A DNA stretch of 64,000 nt from Adineta steineri (taxonomy: Eukaryota > Rotifera > Eurotatoria > Adinetida > Adinetidae): assembly GCA_905250115.1 (NCBI GenBank), contig CAJNOI010000031.1, positions 157,278 to 221,277 of the forward strand. The letters are read 5' to 3'. Below the pieces are notes generated by a model that was not told where the DNA came from, made no database searches, and saw only the letters and a program-made list of their open reading frames with translations. Numbering within the stretch: position 1 is the first letter of the stretch; every line of letters starts with the position of its first letter. Positions 31,701 through 43,996 of the stretch are shown in pieces. The translations under genes were made by a program, and so were the position numbers.

Positions 31701-34700
31701 ATCATGTTTGGTTGTCATCAACATCATCATCATCGTCTTTTTTATTATTGATTTTAGCAATCACAATAGTGGTACAAATAGTAACACAGCTTCTGTTCCA
31801 CTCATTGTTGTCACACATGACGAGATTGATACAACATCAACGAAACATCTTAAACATCATTCATCTAGGGTTGACAAAACAAAAGATCCCTATCCATCAA
31901 TTACACCTATCAACATGGATAACATAAATTTTAAAGGTATAATAAATAAGAAAATTTTACGTAAATCTGTTTTTTTTTCTTCTGAAGATTATTTCAATAC
32001 CAATTCTTGTCCGGGGTCACCAGTATTACATGAAAAGAATACATCATCAGCAATAAATTCAACTGGTTTATCACCACCAGGAGGATCTCAAGCAGCAACT
32101 TCAAGTTTAACTGGTAGTGGAAAACGACGTGGAATTGGTCATCGAGCAAGTTATAAACGAGCACATATAGGACGATTAGTACGTATCTCTATTAAGTTTT
32201 CTAACAAACCAATCAGTTTTTTTTCTCTTTAGTCTGTCGATCATACACCTAATGAATTATTTATTGAATTACAAGAATTATTATCCACTGATGATAATGA
32301 TTATTATTGGAATGAATGCGCAAGGTAGATAATATGTCTAATACAAGAAAAAAAACTTAATTATAAATTTTAGATGGATTCGATATGAAGAAGATTTTGA
32401 TGTTGAAATGTTACGTTGGCAAGGTTTATAGTTCGATAATTAATTATTTCTGTTTTTTCATATTTACTTCTTTTTTTAGCACCTAGAGTGGGTTGTTTAA
32501 ATTTTCATAGTCTGCTTGAATTACGTCGTGGTTTACAATATGGTTTGTATCAATAAAAAAAAGTTTTTTACGAGATAATAATCATTATTTTCAGGTACTG
32601 TTTTATTTGATCTTGATGAGCAAAGATTAGAAGGTATATATGAAGCTATTATTAATGATGCAATTGCTAATGGACAAATGAATAAAGATGTTAAAGATGA
32701 ATTATTACGTATTTTAACTAGTAATCATAAGTATGAGTTGATTGATTGATTAATTGAATTTGATTTTAATAAATTATGTTTTTTAGACATCCAGAACCTC
32801 GTTCTTCATTTCGACGTCGTTCTTCTGCTGTTGATTTTCCTCAAATGAGTACACGACGTTCAAGTTTAGCTTTCCGAAAAAATGATCAAGTTAATTCTGA
32901 TGATACAAGACGGATGAGTTTATTAGAATCAAAAGCAAATGGAGAGTTAAACAAAAATTTAAAAAACCTTATTGTCAAAGTTAGTCTATATATATATAAA
33001 TATTCATATTGAAATTTTCTCTCTCTTTAAGTATAATCTTATTGATGAATCTGTAGCATCTGATCTACAAACTAGACAAACTTCATCTGAACAAATTAGT
33101 AATATAAAAGGTAGTAATGAAAGTGTTAATCAACTACGACCAATATCCATCAGTCATCGTCCATCACAAAGTCAACCAAAAAAATCACGAGATTCCGCTC
33201 CATATAGGGTAATATAGACAAAAAAAATAAAAGGAATATTGAATCAATGAATTAGAAAAAAACTAATAAAGAGATGAAGTCAATTGACATATAGAAAGCA
33301 AAGAGATCACTTTACAAGTATTAAGCATAAGTTTCCTGTATGTGTATGTGTGTGAAAATATATATTATCATGTCTATTAGATTGTTATTAAATGATATGC
33401 GAGAACTCATTGACTTTTTAATCATATTTCGAACAATTAACTTTCTATTGATATCGTTTTTACTTTCAAGTTTTTGTTAATTATATATTTATATTTATAT
33501 TAGAACAAACGATTATCCTTAAGTAGTATTTTTGTCTTTTTTAATGATAGTCAATATGAACTTATCTTTAGACAAAAAAAAAAAGAATTCAACATAGCTA
33601 TTAACTGAAAGAATAGCAATAATTGAAGAGTGTGAAATTATATTCGCATATACGTTTTTTTTTGAAATGCATCAAACTCCGGATGCATATTCATGTGCAA
33701 AAATCTTTCGTCTTTAATAAAAACTATCATTTACTAGACAATATATGTCAATATTTATTTCCTTTGAATATAACTAAAAACGATCATCCATAAATAATTA
33801 CACATAAATAAGATAAATTGTCGGAGTAGATAGTTTAACATATATTGTTTGAATACCCTAGAAATTTCGACAATATTCTAATAATAATTTATTTTTAGTC
33901 TGATGTTATGCGACGTATGCCAGATAATGCTGAGTGTGCTGAAGTACTTATCGCTGGTATACGTCATTTAACAAGACCTGTTATGGCATTTGTTCGTCTT
34001 TCAGAAGGTCAAATGATGGGTAAGTTAATTTAAAAATATTTAACTTTGTATATTCTTTTTTTTAAAATTAAAGTTAATATGACTGAAGTTCCATTACCAG
34101 TTAGATTTATTTTTTTATTAATTGGTCCTGTATTGGAAGAATATTTTGAAATCGGTCGTTCTCTCAGTACTCTTTTTAGTACACCTGTAATTAAAAATCT
34201 TCTACGAAATGTTTAATTTTTATCATTATTTTATTTCTTTTAAGGAATTTCGTGAGATAGCTTATCAAGCAATGGATCGTCGTGATTTATTAAGTGGTAT
34301 CAATGATTTTCTATCAGATTCTATTGTTTTGCCACCAGGAGATTTTGATAAAGAACTTCTGTTACCCATAGTTGAAACAGCTAAAATAAAAAATAATAAT
34401 GCAAAAAGACGTTCAACACGACGTAAAAAACAAACCAATAATAAATCATCCGATAGTCAACAACAACAACAACCACAAACTCAATGTAAATATTAATTAT
34501 TTTTATTTTTTAATTAAAAAAATTTTGTTATCTTTTAGCTACGAGAATTCTATTAGGTAAATCGTTTTGTATTTTATTTTATGTATAAAGAGTTTGAGAA
34601 AAATATTTAGCTCAAATATCTTCAATATCACATGATAAACAAGAAGAAGATCCATTTTCAAGAAGTGGTTTCATATTTGGTGGTGTCTATCGCGAAATGC

Positions 34701-37015
34701 ATCGTCGTTATGCTTATTTTAAATCAGATTTTTTGGATGCATGTTCACTCCATTGTTTTGTTAGTCTTGTATTTATGTTTATTGCTTGTCTTGCACCAGC
34801 ACTTACTTTTGGTGGTATTATAGGTAAATATCTATATTTAGATGAATATGCTTGACCGTTCTCGTCTTTTTTTTTCTTTGTTTATTAATTAGCTGACAAA
34901 ACTAACAATCTATTAGGTGTCAATGAAATGTTGATTGCATCGTCGATCAGTGGACTTTTATTTGGACTTATGAGTGGACAACCATTATTAATTCTTGGGC
35001 CAACAGGACCCTTTCTTGTATTTGAAGAAATGGTGTACGATGTAAGTATATACATTCTTTAAAATTTGGAAATATTTAATTCTTTGTTTTAGTTATGTCA
35101 ATCATTAAGTGCAGATTTTTGGACAGTACGATGTTGTGTTAGTCTTTGGACAACTTTTTTTATAATTATCCTAGTGGCTTTTGAAGGTAGCTTTATGATT
35201 CGTCATGTAACTCGATTTACCGAAGAAATCTTTGCCCTTATTATTGCTTTGGTTTATCTTTATGAACCATTTAAAAAACTTTATAAAGTAACATAAATTC
35301 ATTTAATTTTACTATATTATCAAATTTCTTATTATTCTCATAGATATTTTGTTTAAATCCAGTCCAATCTTCATATAATTATGATTATCCATTAACTTGT
35401 TCATGTAATATATCGTCTGTATTGAATACAACAATTGCTTTTGAAAATGTGAATTCATCATATGATGATTTGTCTTCTTCATCAAAGTATTCGTGCTATG
35501 ATTGTATGTCGCCTAAACAATATTCGTCCTATTCATCATTGTTATTAAATAATTCTTCAACACTAGTATCAAATGATGAATCTCAATTGCCAAATAAAGC
35601 ACTTTTATCATTTATTATACTTCTTGGAACATGTTTTATTTCAGTTGCACTTAAACGTTTTCGGCGAAGTAAATTTTTCGGACGAACAGTAAGTTAATTC
35701 TTATGATGTAAAACATGAGTTCGATATTGTTGAGTAACAACAGAAACCTATAGTTAAATCCCATCGATACTTGTATATAAACATATCTATATTCGAGAAA
35801 TATAAAATAATTAATTTATTGTAGACAAGACAAACATTAAGTGATTTTGGTATGACGATTGCGCTTATATTTATGGTGCTGTTCGATATGTTAGTTACAA
35901 AAAGTGCTGGCGGTCATAGTCTTACACAAGTAATTATTCGGAAATATTATATAAAAATATATACAGAGAGATTTTCGTATGTTAATCTAGAAAATAACTG
36001 TACCAGATTCAATTCGGCCAAGTGATCGAGAACGTGGTGATATATGGTTTATACCACCTACACGAAAAATTTTACCATTTTGGCTTTATTTTGCATCATC
36101 ATTTCCTGCTATTCTAATATCAGTGGTGCTTTTTTTTGAAGTTGAATTAACTAGGTAAAAAATAAGAAAAGAGAAAATTAATTAACTAGTGAAGTTTCTT
36201 TTTTTCTAACTATTAGCATTATGATTCAATCGAAACTTCGATGTGTTCATTCAACAAAAGTTATCAAAGGAACAGGTTATCATTTGGATATATTAATACC
36301 AGGTATATTAGTGTCTATTAGTGGACTTTTTGGTCTTCCGTGGATATGTGCAGCACCTGTACGAAGTATTGCCCATGTCGCTAGTTTATCTAAATACAGT
36401 AATACTCATGCACCTGGAGAAAAAGCTCGTTTAATTGATATTAAAGATCAACGTTTAACAAATATTGGTGTACATTTACTTATCGGTTGTACAATATTTG
36501 CAGCACCAATTATTCGAAAAATTCCTGTTGCGGCTTTATTTGGTATATTTTTATATTTTGGTATTGTCTCAATATCGGGTACACAACTATTTAGTCGACT
36601 TAAAATGACATTTATTCCAACAAAATATCATCCAAATTTTGGTTATTTAAGACGAGTATTTATATAATATAAATTAATTTTTTGTAAATGAACTCTTTTG
36701 TCAATTTAGGTTCGTCAAATGAAACGAAATGCCTATACATTTATTCAAGTGATTGCAGCAGGTTTATTGATTACAATCAAAATTACAAGATTTGCCTTTC
36801 TATTTCCATTTATACTCGTCTTACTTGTGCCATTTCGGAAATGGTGTCTTCCATGTTTATTTACAGAACGTGAACTAACCGAAGTAGATATTTATTTTAA
36901 AAATACAAAAAAAAAGATTCTATTCATTCTTTTTTAGCTTGATGGTGATGAACAACACAGTACTATTTTTGATGATGAAATTGATTTTTATGGTCAAGTT
37001 CATTTACCAATTTAA
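28722..37015 (+). CDS. SLC4: SLC4 Na+-coupled bicarbonate transporter, two alternative first exons
   Basis: Alternative first exons 28722-28917 and 29189-29348 both end in phase 1 and fit exon 30065-30203. Then 31758-31936, 31988-32178, 32233-32324, 32374-32423, 32480-32542, 32595-32730, 32787-32979, 33032-33208, 33899-34019, 34074-34186, 34245-34485, 34539-34556, 34611-34823, 34893-35041, 35093-35287, 35344-35688, 35825-35929, 35991-36154, 36217-36655, 36710-36883, 36938-37015: 1244 or 1256 residues. The cytoplasmic domain has ARWIRYEEDFD, FHSLLELRRGLQYGTVLFDLD and EVPLPVRFIFLLIGP..EYFEIGRS. The membrane domain has GLMSGQPLLILGPTGPFLVFEE, TRFTEEIFALI, a Cys-rich glycosylated loop (CLNPVQ..CSC..CYDC), GYHLDILIPGIL, and HAPGEKARLIDIKDQR. 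The pattern is closer to Na+-bicarbonate cotransporters than to anion exchangers. Role: plasma-membrane HCO3- transport and pH control. Exon 34539-34556 is an 18-base microexon. Confidence 0.9.
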
Positions 37016-37198
37016 TAATAGAAAAAAAATTACCGGTGGTATGCTGTTACATTTATTATTATTTTCTTGACAAAAAAAATGATTTTAGAAAAAAAAATTA
37101 AGGACAAATTTGTGTATTTTTACATTCAAAAAAAAAAGATGGAATTCTTTGTTGAATAATATTTGTTTGTTTCTTCTTCTTCTTCTCTTTTTTTCAAT

Positions 37199-38255
37199 TT
37201 ACCATTGTGAATATGAATCTGATTGAGGTATAGTTTTTCGAAATTCTTCTTTATTCACACTCCAATATAAAAGTTCAGCAACAATCGGTGGATATTCTTC
37301 AGCAAATACTTTCCATAATTCATTTATATCCATGATATCTTTTGCATGATCAATAAAATATTCAATACATTTTTGTTTAACTAATACATTATCATATTTA
37401 TATGCAGCTTTTATTAACATTAAAATATTATTTGTATTAATATGATGTGCAAGATCTGAAATAAATAGATTTAAATCATTTTTTTATCAATTAAAGAGAA
37501 TACTTACAACGACCAGTATGTACTTTTAAACTTTTAATATCATATCGACCAGCAGCATCAAGAAGAGCATATGCTTGAAAACGAAATTAATTATATTTTA
37601 TGTGAAAAAAGGAAAAACTAATATTTTACCATTGCGTTCATTTAATTCACATTTTGATGTATAGAGGAATACAACAACTTGTTTCATAGTTTCCGCATCG
37701 GTTTTATCAATCGTAATGACTAATTTATTTTTTTCAACAAGTGTTTTAAGTTGATCTCTTGTTGTTGTATCAAGTCGATTGATATTATCCGAAATAACAG
37801 CTAGGAAATAAACAAGAATTTTTCTTTTAATATTATCTATGAATTATTTACCAGCAAAAGTACTTGAACGAGCAGCTAGAACACATCGATGAACAGCCAT
37901 ATAAGTACCTATTACATCCATTATATAAATATCTGTGAAATAATAATAATATTAATTTACCTCTAACATTGAGTAGGCAATCGCTTATATCTGTTCGATT
38001 AAGTAATTGTGCAAAATCATTTGAAAGATGTTTCAGCAATTCAATATCATAACCATTTTCATTTGCTCGTTGAAAATTTGTTGTAGTATATCGATTATCA
38101 TCATTTCGATTCGATGTTCCATGACGATTTCCGAGTACAAAATTATCCGGTGTTTTAGCTGTATTATGTGTTATTGATGGCATTCGTTGTTTAGGTAATT
38201 GATGTAAACTGGAAGCATCATCATCATTATTCGAAAGCGAAGACACTGTAGCCAT
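37199..38255 (-). CDS. BTB/POZ-BACK domain protein (SPOP-like without MATH)
   Basis: Five exons on the minus strand, 37961-38255, 37852-37908, 37630-37800, 37508-37573 and 37199-37455, give 281 residues. A low-complexity N-terminus of about 75 residues precedes a BTB domain: DISDCLLNVRG, TYMAVHRCVLAARSSTFA, KTDAETMKQVVVFLYTSKCEL, NAYALLDAAGRYDIKSLK. A BACK-like tail follows (LIKAAYKYDNVLVKQKCIEYFIDHAKDIM, ELWKVFAEEYPPIVAELLY). This resembles the BTB of SPOP/TDPOZ cullin-3 adaptors, but no MATH domain is present upstream. The ATG chosen lies 25 bases after a TTTTTGTTTAG acceptor-like site, so the longer open frame upstream is not used. Inferred role: dimeric cullin-3 substrate adaptor. Confidence 0.85.
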
Positions 38256-39230
38256 TTCGACGATATATTCTACCTGACGACTAAACAAAAAGAAAAAACA
38301 AATGTCGTCTCTGTTAGATTAACAATCTTCTCATCATATTGTCTGAGTAACTATCAGCGAAACAATGATATTTGTTATACTGAAGGACAAATAAACAAGA
38401 AATGTTTGCTCGGTAATATATATATATATAGACAAAATGAAATTTATAGATAACAAAAGATTACGGTACTACCGAGTGAAGAATTATTTATTAAGTACTT
38501 TGAATTTTCAGTTTAAAACAATACAAATATAAGCATAAATGTACATTTGTACAACCATAGTTTTAGCAAATTAGCCAGAAAAAAATAAACTATTGGAAAC
38601 TAGATGATATTCGAGTTTCACGCGACTACGAAATGCGATGCGAAGCAGGATTTCGAAAATAACGATTTTAAGATTTCACAACATTATCTAGATGATTCAT
38701 TATCTATTACCAGCTGCAGTTCAGCTGTAAAACAGTTGTTAGAGAAAAATACCGCCTAACTTTTGCTTTTGCTTTTCGTTTTAATTATCTCAAAATTTAA
38801 AAAAGTCAAAATCGTGTTTTTGTGACGCTTCCTGTAAACGAACTAAACAGCCTGTTGAAAACTGGAAAATGAATCATATAAGTTCGATCTCAATATTTTA
38901 TTATTGCGTTTAAAAGAGTAATTTCTAATGTTCCATTGCTGAAATAATCGTGATACAAAATGACCACTTTGATACGTACGTCGAGAAAGAAAGGAAGAAA
39001 ACTCGCCGAGGACTACATAAATGCTTCTGCTTCGCATCGCATTAACTATTATTTTGAAAATATAATTATAAGTATAGTCTTCATGGAATGACATAGATAT
39101 ATAGCTGAATTGCAGATTGTCAAGAACTATAATATTATCTAGGATATTGTTTATTGTAAATATAGAAAGTTTTGTTTATTATCCATAACAACCAATTGAA
39201 TATTCGTTTTTTATTTATTTTTATATTAAA
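38256..39230. other. Divergent intergenic region containing an inverted repeat
   Basis: 975 bases between two divergent genes. It contains a perfect 17-base inverted repeat and an (AT)n run near 38417-38430. The minus-strand frame 38843-39094 lacks domain content. Confidence 0.5.
38632..39043. repeat. 17-base perfect inverted repeat flanking 378 bases
   Basis: AATGCGATGCGAAGCAG at 38632-38648 recurs as its exact reverse complement at 39027-39043. The arms are much richer in G+C than the surroundings. This could be the ends of a small degenerate mobile element or a regulatory palindrome. No convincing target-site duplication was found. Confidence 0.6.
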
Positions 39231-39963
39231 ATGTCTATGAATAACAGTAAGTTCTTTCGTTGAGTTCATTCTTTTTCTGAACTATCGTTCTATAGATGCG
39301 ATACAAGTATCGACTGTTAATAATACAAATTATTCACAAGATATTCGTAATTTAACTCATCCATGGGGTGTAAATCCAGTCACACATCTTGAACAAGTAC
39401 GTCAACAATCACGTATTAATAAGCTAGTTAAAATACAAGAATCTCTAACTAATTTGACTCAATCATCATCGAATAAAGAAGAACAACAAGAAAATATTCA
39501 AGAAATTACAACTATATCAGAGAATTTAAAATCTATACGTTCGATATTATTAACATTAAATGAATTTGATATTGAAGTTGCGACACAATATGGCAAAGAA
39601 ATTATGATGATTACAACTAATTTACTTTCTCATATTGTTAAACAAATAGGTCAAACAAATATTCAAACACGAACATTAGAATCAATTATTGCATATATAC
39701 GTAATTTAATGCATACGAGATCAGCACATATGCGACAAACAATACCAGGATCATTATTAATTGCTTGGTATGAATTATCGAATTTAATGTCATCTTTACA
39801 AAAAGAACCGGAATTAAAAATAACTAATAAAAAAGCATTACAATTATTAGATATTGCTCATAATACAGCTGCATGGGCTTATAAACATTTAACTACTACA
39901 CGATCAGATGATGAACAAATAGGTTTTATTGATCGAAATAGTATACCTTATACTTATGAATAA
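39231..39963 (+). CDS. Unrecognised helical protein, 227 residues
   Basis: Two exons, 39231-39246 and 39296-39963, join in frame (AAC A|AT GCG). The first coding exon is only 16 bases. The protein has a short polar N-terminus, a conserved-looking DIRNLTHPWGVNPVTHLEQVRQQSRINKL segment, a low-complexity linker, and then long amphipathic helices (LKSIRSILLTLNEFDIEVATQ, LLSHIVKQIG, SLLIAWYELSNLMSSL, LLDIAHNTAAWAYKHL). No signal peptide or membrane segment. I do not recognise the family; a subunit of a helical-bundle complex is possible but unproven. It is divergently arranged with the BTB gene. Confidence 0.7.
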
Positions 39964-40289
39964 TAGGAAAAGTATTTATAAGAAAAAATGTCTGTAGAGG
40001 ACAATTGATTAATGATAAACGAAAACATTAATCTGAATATGTAATAAATATAAAGAGACAGTATTGACATATGTTGACATTTTAATTCTTTTCATATAAA
40101 AGAAAATGATAACTAAGGTAAAAGTACAAAATCAATTCACTAGAAACAGTATGTTAAAATAAAGATATTATCATCGTTACTATCAATAAAGTCAGCAGTT
40201 GATAAGCATTTTATTTTTCTTCTTACCTGTTCTTTTTTGCCATTCATTGATTACCGATATTCGTATCAAATACAAGCTTGTGGAATAAA
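39964..40289. other. Intergenic between the 227-residue gene and otopetrin
   Basis: 326 bases, AT-rich, nothing further recognised. It would hold the otopetrin 5' untranslated region; a weak acceptor-like ACAAG lies 14 bases before the ATG. Confidence 0.4.
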
Positions 40290-43200
40290 ATGACTGAAGA
40301 TATGTTAAAAAATGCATCTGTGTCTTCATCAGTTCGAGAGAAAATTCATAAATATAATATGCTTGCAAATACCAATGGAAAATTTTCATCGAAATCAATA
40401 AAATTACGAAATAATGCTTATTCAGTATCATCAATAAATTCCGTAAGTCGATCAACATTGAGTGATTATTTATCAGGTTCGAATGAAAATCAACAAGAAC
40501 ATAATTCACCAAATCGTACATCTACAATAATAAATCATTTTCAATCAAATATAGATGAAAGAAAATCTTCAATTTCATTAAATTCTCATAAACATGATGA
40601 ATTAAAAGAAACACCATCAATTTCAATTCATGCTACAACACCGATTATATCTAAAGAACTTCGAATACCAACACAAAACGATTCGGATGAAATTGGCTTA
40701 GAAATTATTGAATCTGAAAGTATTCATGATAATTATCGATCTCGATCAACTACTATTGAGCATTATGGAGAAGATAGTATTCAACAGCAAACAACGGATA
40801 TATCTCTTATTACTCTATCTCCTCAATTACATCTCCCACCTCCACTACCACCATTACCACTTTCAGGTCGTTCATTCTCCAATCTAGAATCCAACATTCC
40901 AATAAAACGATCATTTCCATTATCAAATCTCTTATTAGAAACAGGTGCATTAGTTGTTGTTTTTATTTTATGTATGGTACTTGTCTTAGCTATAAAAGAA
41001 AATCAAGCAAATCTTCGAACAACAATGCAGGTAAATAATTTCTATTTCCATAAAATTATCTTCTAATGGAATTATTAGATTGTTTATACATATATTTATC
41101 TTATTTCAATTATTTGGATGATTTGGTGTGCACTTGATATAATTAAATTTCGGCGTCATTGGATAAAATTAACAGCACCAGCTCATGATCACGAAGAATA
41201 TATGGATATGGTTGAACATAATTCACTTCATCTAGCATATTTTCCAGATATACATAATACTGGTGGTTTATTTATGAGAATTGGAGCTGGATGTAGATGA
41301 TAAATAGGCTTTTTTTTTCATATCGAAAATGAAAATTTTCTTTTAATATTTAGTACTTTGTATGGGTGGTCTTATTTTAACAATTATTGAATTGGCAAAA
41401 ACAATTGAAACGGTACGAAATGATCAAATACATCATAGAGCATCAGTAGCAAATTATTCCAAATCAGTTTCTATAGCTAGATCAATTATGTTTATATTTC
41501 GTTTTATTTTTCATTGTATACAATTTACATTTTTATTTCGATATGGAAATGTAAGTTATTATTTAAAAGTAATTAGGATTATGTAAATTATTCTTTTTTT
41601 GATAAATAGCTTATTATTGATCGATATCATTTTGCTGCAAGAGTTGGTCTTATTCATATAGTTATTGCTAATTTTTGTACTTGGTTTGAAGGTAAAATCG
41701 AGAAAATCTATAACATGAATGATTTCTCTTTTGTCTTTGTAGCTATTGTTATTGAAACATTAGAACAAATACATAAACAACCAGATCATATAAGATTAGC
41801 AAGTGTTCCACAAACTCTGGGTACAATAAATTTTACATCAGGTATTTTTATTAGAAAAAAGAAAACAAGGACAACGTCAGACATATAATTTATGAGTTAG
41901 TTTTCTAAGTTTTGATAAAAGTACAAAAAAAATGTAGGGAGAAAATAATATCACTTCGAATAAATCTTTTTTATTACAAATATTCTGGTATTATCTTGAG
42001 AATCATCATAAATTTTCAAAATGAAGAAAAAGATTTAGATCAATTTGTAGATAGTAGTAGTTGTAGGTAATACAATAGTTAAAGAGTTATTTCTTAAAAT
42101 ATGTATTGCTAATATGAATGATCATATTAGGCATAAGGTAAATGGGAATCTTCTTAACAGCATTGTATAGAAATAACACTAATAATCATAATGTTCATTG
42201 TTTCGATGATGACATATCGAATAGTCCACATCCTAGAATGATTATCTTTACTAGAAGTATACGATACTAATCTTTTTCGCGTTCCAATCAGTAACATTAA
42301 ATCGTAGTTTGATTTGTAACCTTGTTGATTACATCAATCGATAAATGTTATTTTCTTTTTGTCATCTGTCCCAGATTTACTTTGATTGACATTGTTTATA
42401 CTATAACTTGTTAAGGAATATAGAACATTTGACCATATTTTTACTTACATTGCGTGACCTACATCTCTACTAGACCATTAAATCTGATGAATACAATATT
42501 TCCATTTATATAAACAATCAAGTTTAACAAATTCCTTGAATATCATCATGATAGATTTAATTGTACAACGAAGTTTTTAAATGATTTATTATCGTTTTCT
42601 TTTGTAGTGGAAATAACAAATCTAACTTTGGGTAGAGTCAATATTTTCAAAAATATATTAGCTGCTGCTCCAACTGAAGAAGATCATTCACATAATAGTA
42701 CAACAACTGTACTTAAATTTATCGAAAATGTTGAATCACTTATGGGTAGTTATTTATATCCATGTTTAATTGAATACAGTCTTATATGTGTAACTGTATT
42801 TTATATTATGTGGCGTAATGTTGGTAAAACTAAAAATCGATCATTTTTACATTTTGCTGATCGTCATATATTTAGTATAAATTGTTCACGTGCATCGTAT
42901 GGTTTAGTTTTTGGTGGAATACTTTTTTTATTAACAATTTTAGCACTTATACCAGCAATTATTGTTGAAACATCGACAGCAATACCCATAACACATATAA
43001 CTGAATTTGTTCTACTTATTGTTTCATCATCAATAGTTTGTATATCATTTATATATACAACAAAGCTTTATTATGATCGACAAGCACATGTTGATACATT
43101 TGATAGAATATTAATTTTAATAACAACAATTGGTGATTTTGCTTATTCATGTTTTGGATTATTTGCATCAATACTTGTTCAAACATATACAATTCCAGTG

Positions 43201-43996
43201 CCAAGATTTATTGAAATATTAATTCATCTTTTATCAATTTTTCAAACATTTTTTCAATCAGCTTTTATTTTGGATGCATTAAAACGACGTATTATAACAA
43301 AAAGTGAATTTCGAAAAAAACCTGGGCGAGAATTAATAACAGCATTGTTACTAATTAATCTTGGTAAGTTGTCTTTAGATGTGCAAAAAAAAATTACGAC
43401 ACATCAATTTATTTATCCAGCTTGTATTAAACGGTTATCGATCATAACCATTAAAAGAGTTTGTCTATTCTCAAAGGGAGCGAGATAGCTTATCTTAATC
43501 ATTTCTCACATGTTTACTTGATCTTAAGTGAATATATTTATCTCATAAAAGATCGATACGTCGTTCGAAATATATTCCCCTATAAACATTTCTAATATAA
43601 GCATAAATAATATCTTATTTTCATGGTACATTTACAAGTGTCAATATATATATACACACTATCTTTTGTACAAATACTATAAAGATAAATAAGTCATATC
43701 TATTCAGCTATTTTGTTGTTTTTTTGTTATTTAAATAAAAATTTATCTATTTAGCTATATGGCTGCATGATTCTTTATCAGCAAAAAAAGTTCAACTTAA
43801 TCCATTACAAACAGATTATTATGATGCTACTACATGGTCAATAGTTCAAGCATTTACATCTCCATTATCAATATTTTATCGATTTCATTCGAGTGTATGT
43901 CTTGCTGATATTTGGCAAGAAGTTTATCATAATCATGGAAATCATCGATTAGATCGTTCAATAAATACGAGTAATAATAATAATAATCAACATTAA
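40290..43996 (+). CDS. OTOP: Otopetrin-family proton channel
   Basis: Seven exons: 40290-41030, 41079-41292, 41354-41550, 41610-41691, 41743-41841, 42608-43363, 43755-43996; 776 residues. A long polar N-terminal region (about 215 residues, Ser/Asn/Thr-rich, with a PPPLPPLPL tract) precedes the channel. About a dozen hydrophobic segments follow (LLLETGALVVVFILCMVLVLAI, IYLISIIWMIWCALDII, CMGGLILTIIELAK and others). Otopetrin hallmarks: FIFHCIQFTFLFRYGN, HIVIANFCTWFEAIVIET, YPCLIEYSLICVTVFYIMWRNVG, LHDSLSAKK, and the C-terminal IFYRFHSSVCLADIW. The family forms dimeric proton-selective channels (sour taste, otoconia, acid sensing). Introns 5 and 6 are long (766 and 391 bases). The unusually long disordered N-terminus is a possible regulatory region. 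Confidence 0.92.

Noticed and set aside
31532-31757. Open frames upstream of the SLC4 exon at 31758, including a His-rich ATG at about 31704, as a third first exon
   Set aside because: No donor site joins them in frame to a downstream exon; the region reads as intron.
37856-38288. Longer start for the BTB protein upstream of 38255
   Set aside because: The extended frame has no ATG and crosses an acceptor-like TTTAG; the Met at 38255 is preferred.
38843-39094. Minus-strand 83-residue open frame in the divergent region
   Set aside because: No recognisable motif, and it overlaps the inverted repeat arm; not supported as a gene.
40192-40521. Minus-strand open frame opposite the otopetrin first exon
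   Set aside because: Antisense shadow of a well supported coding exon.
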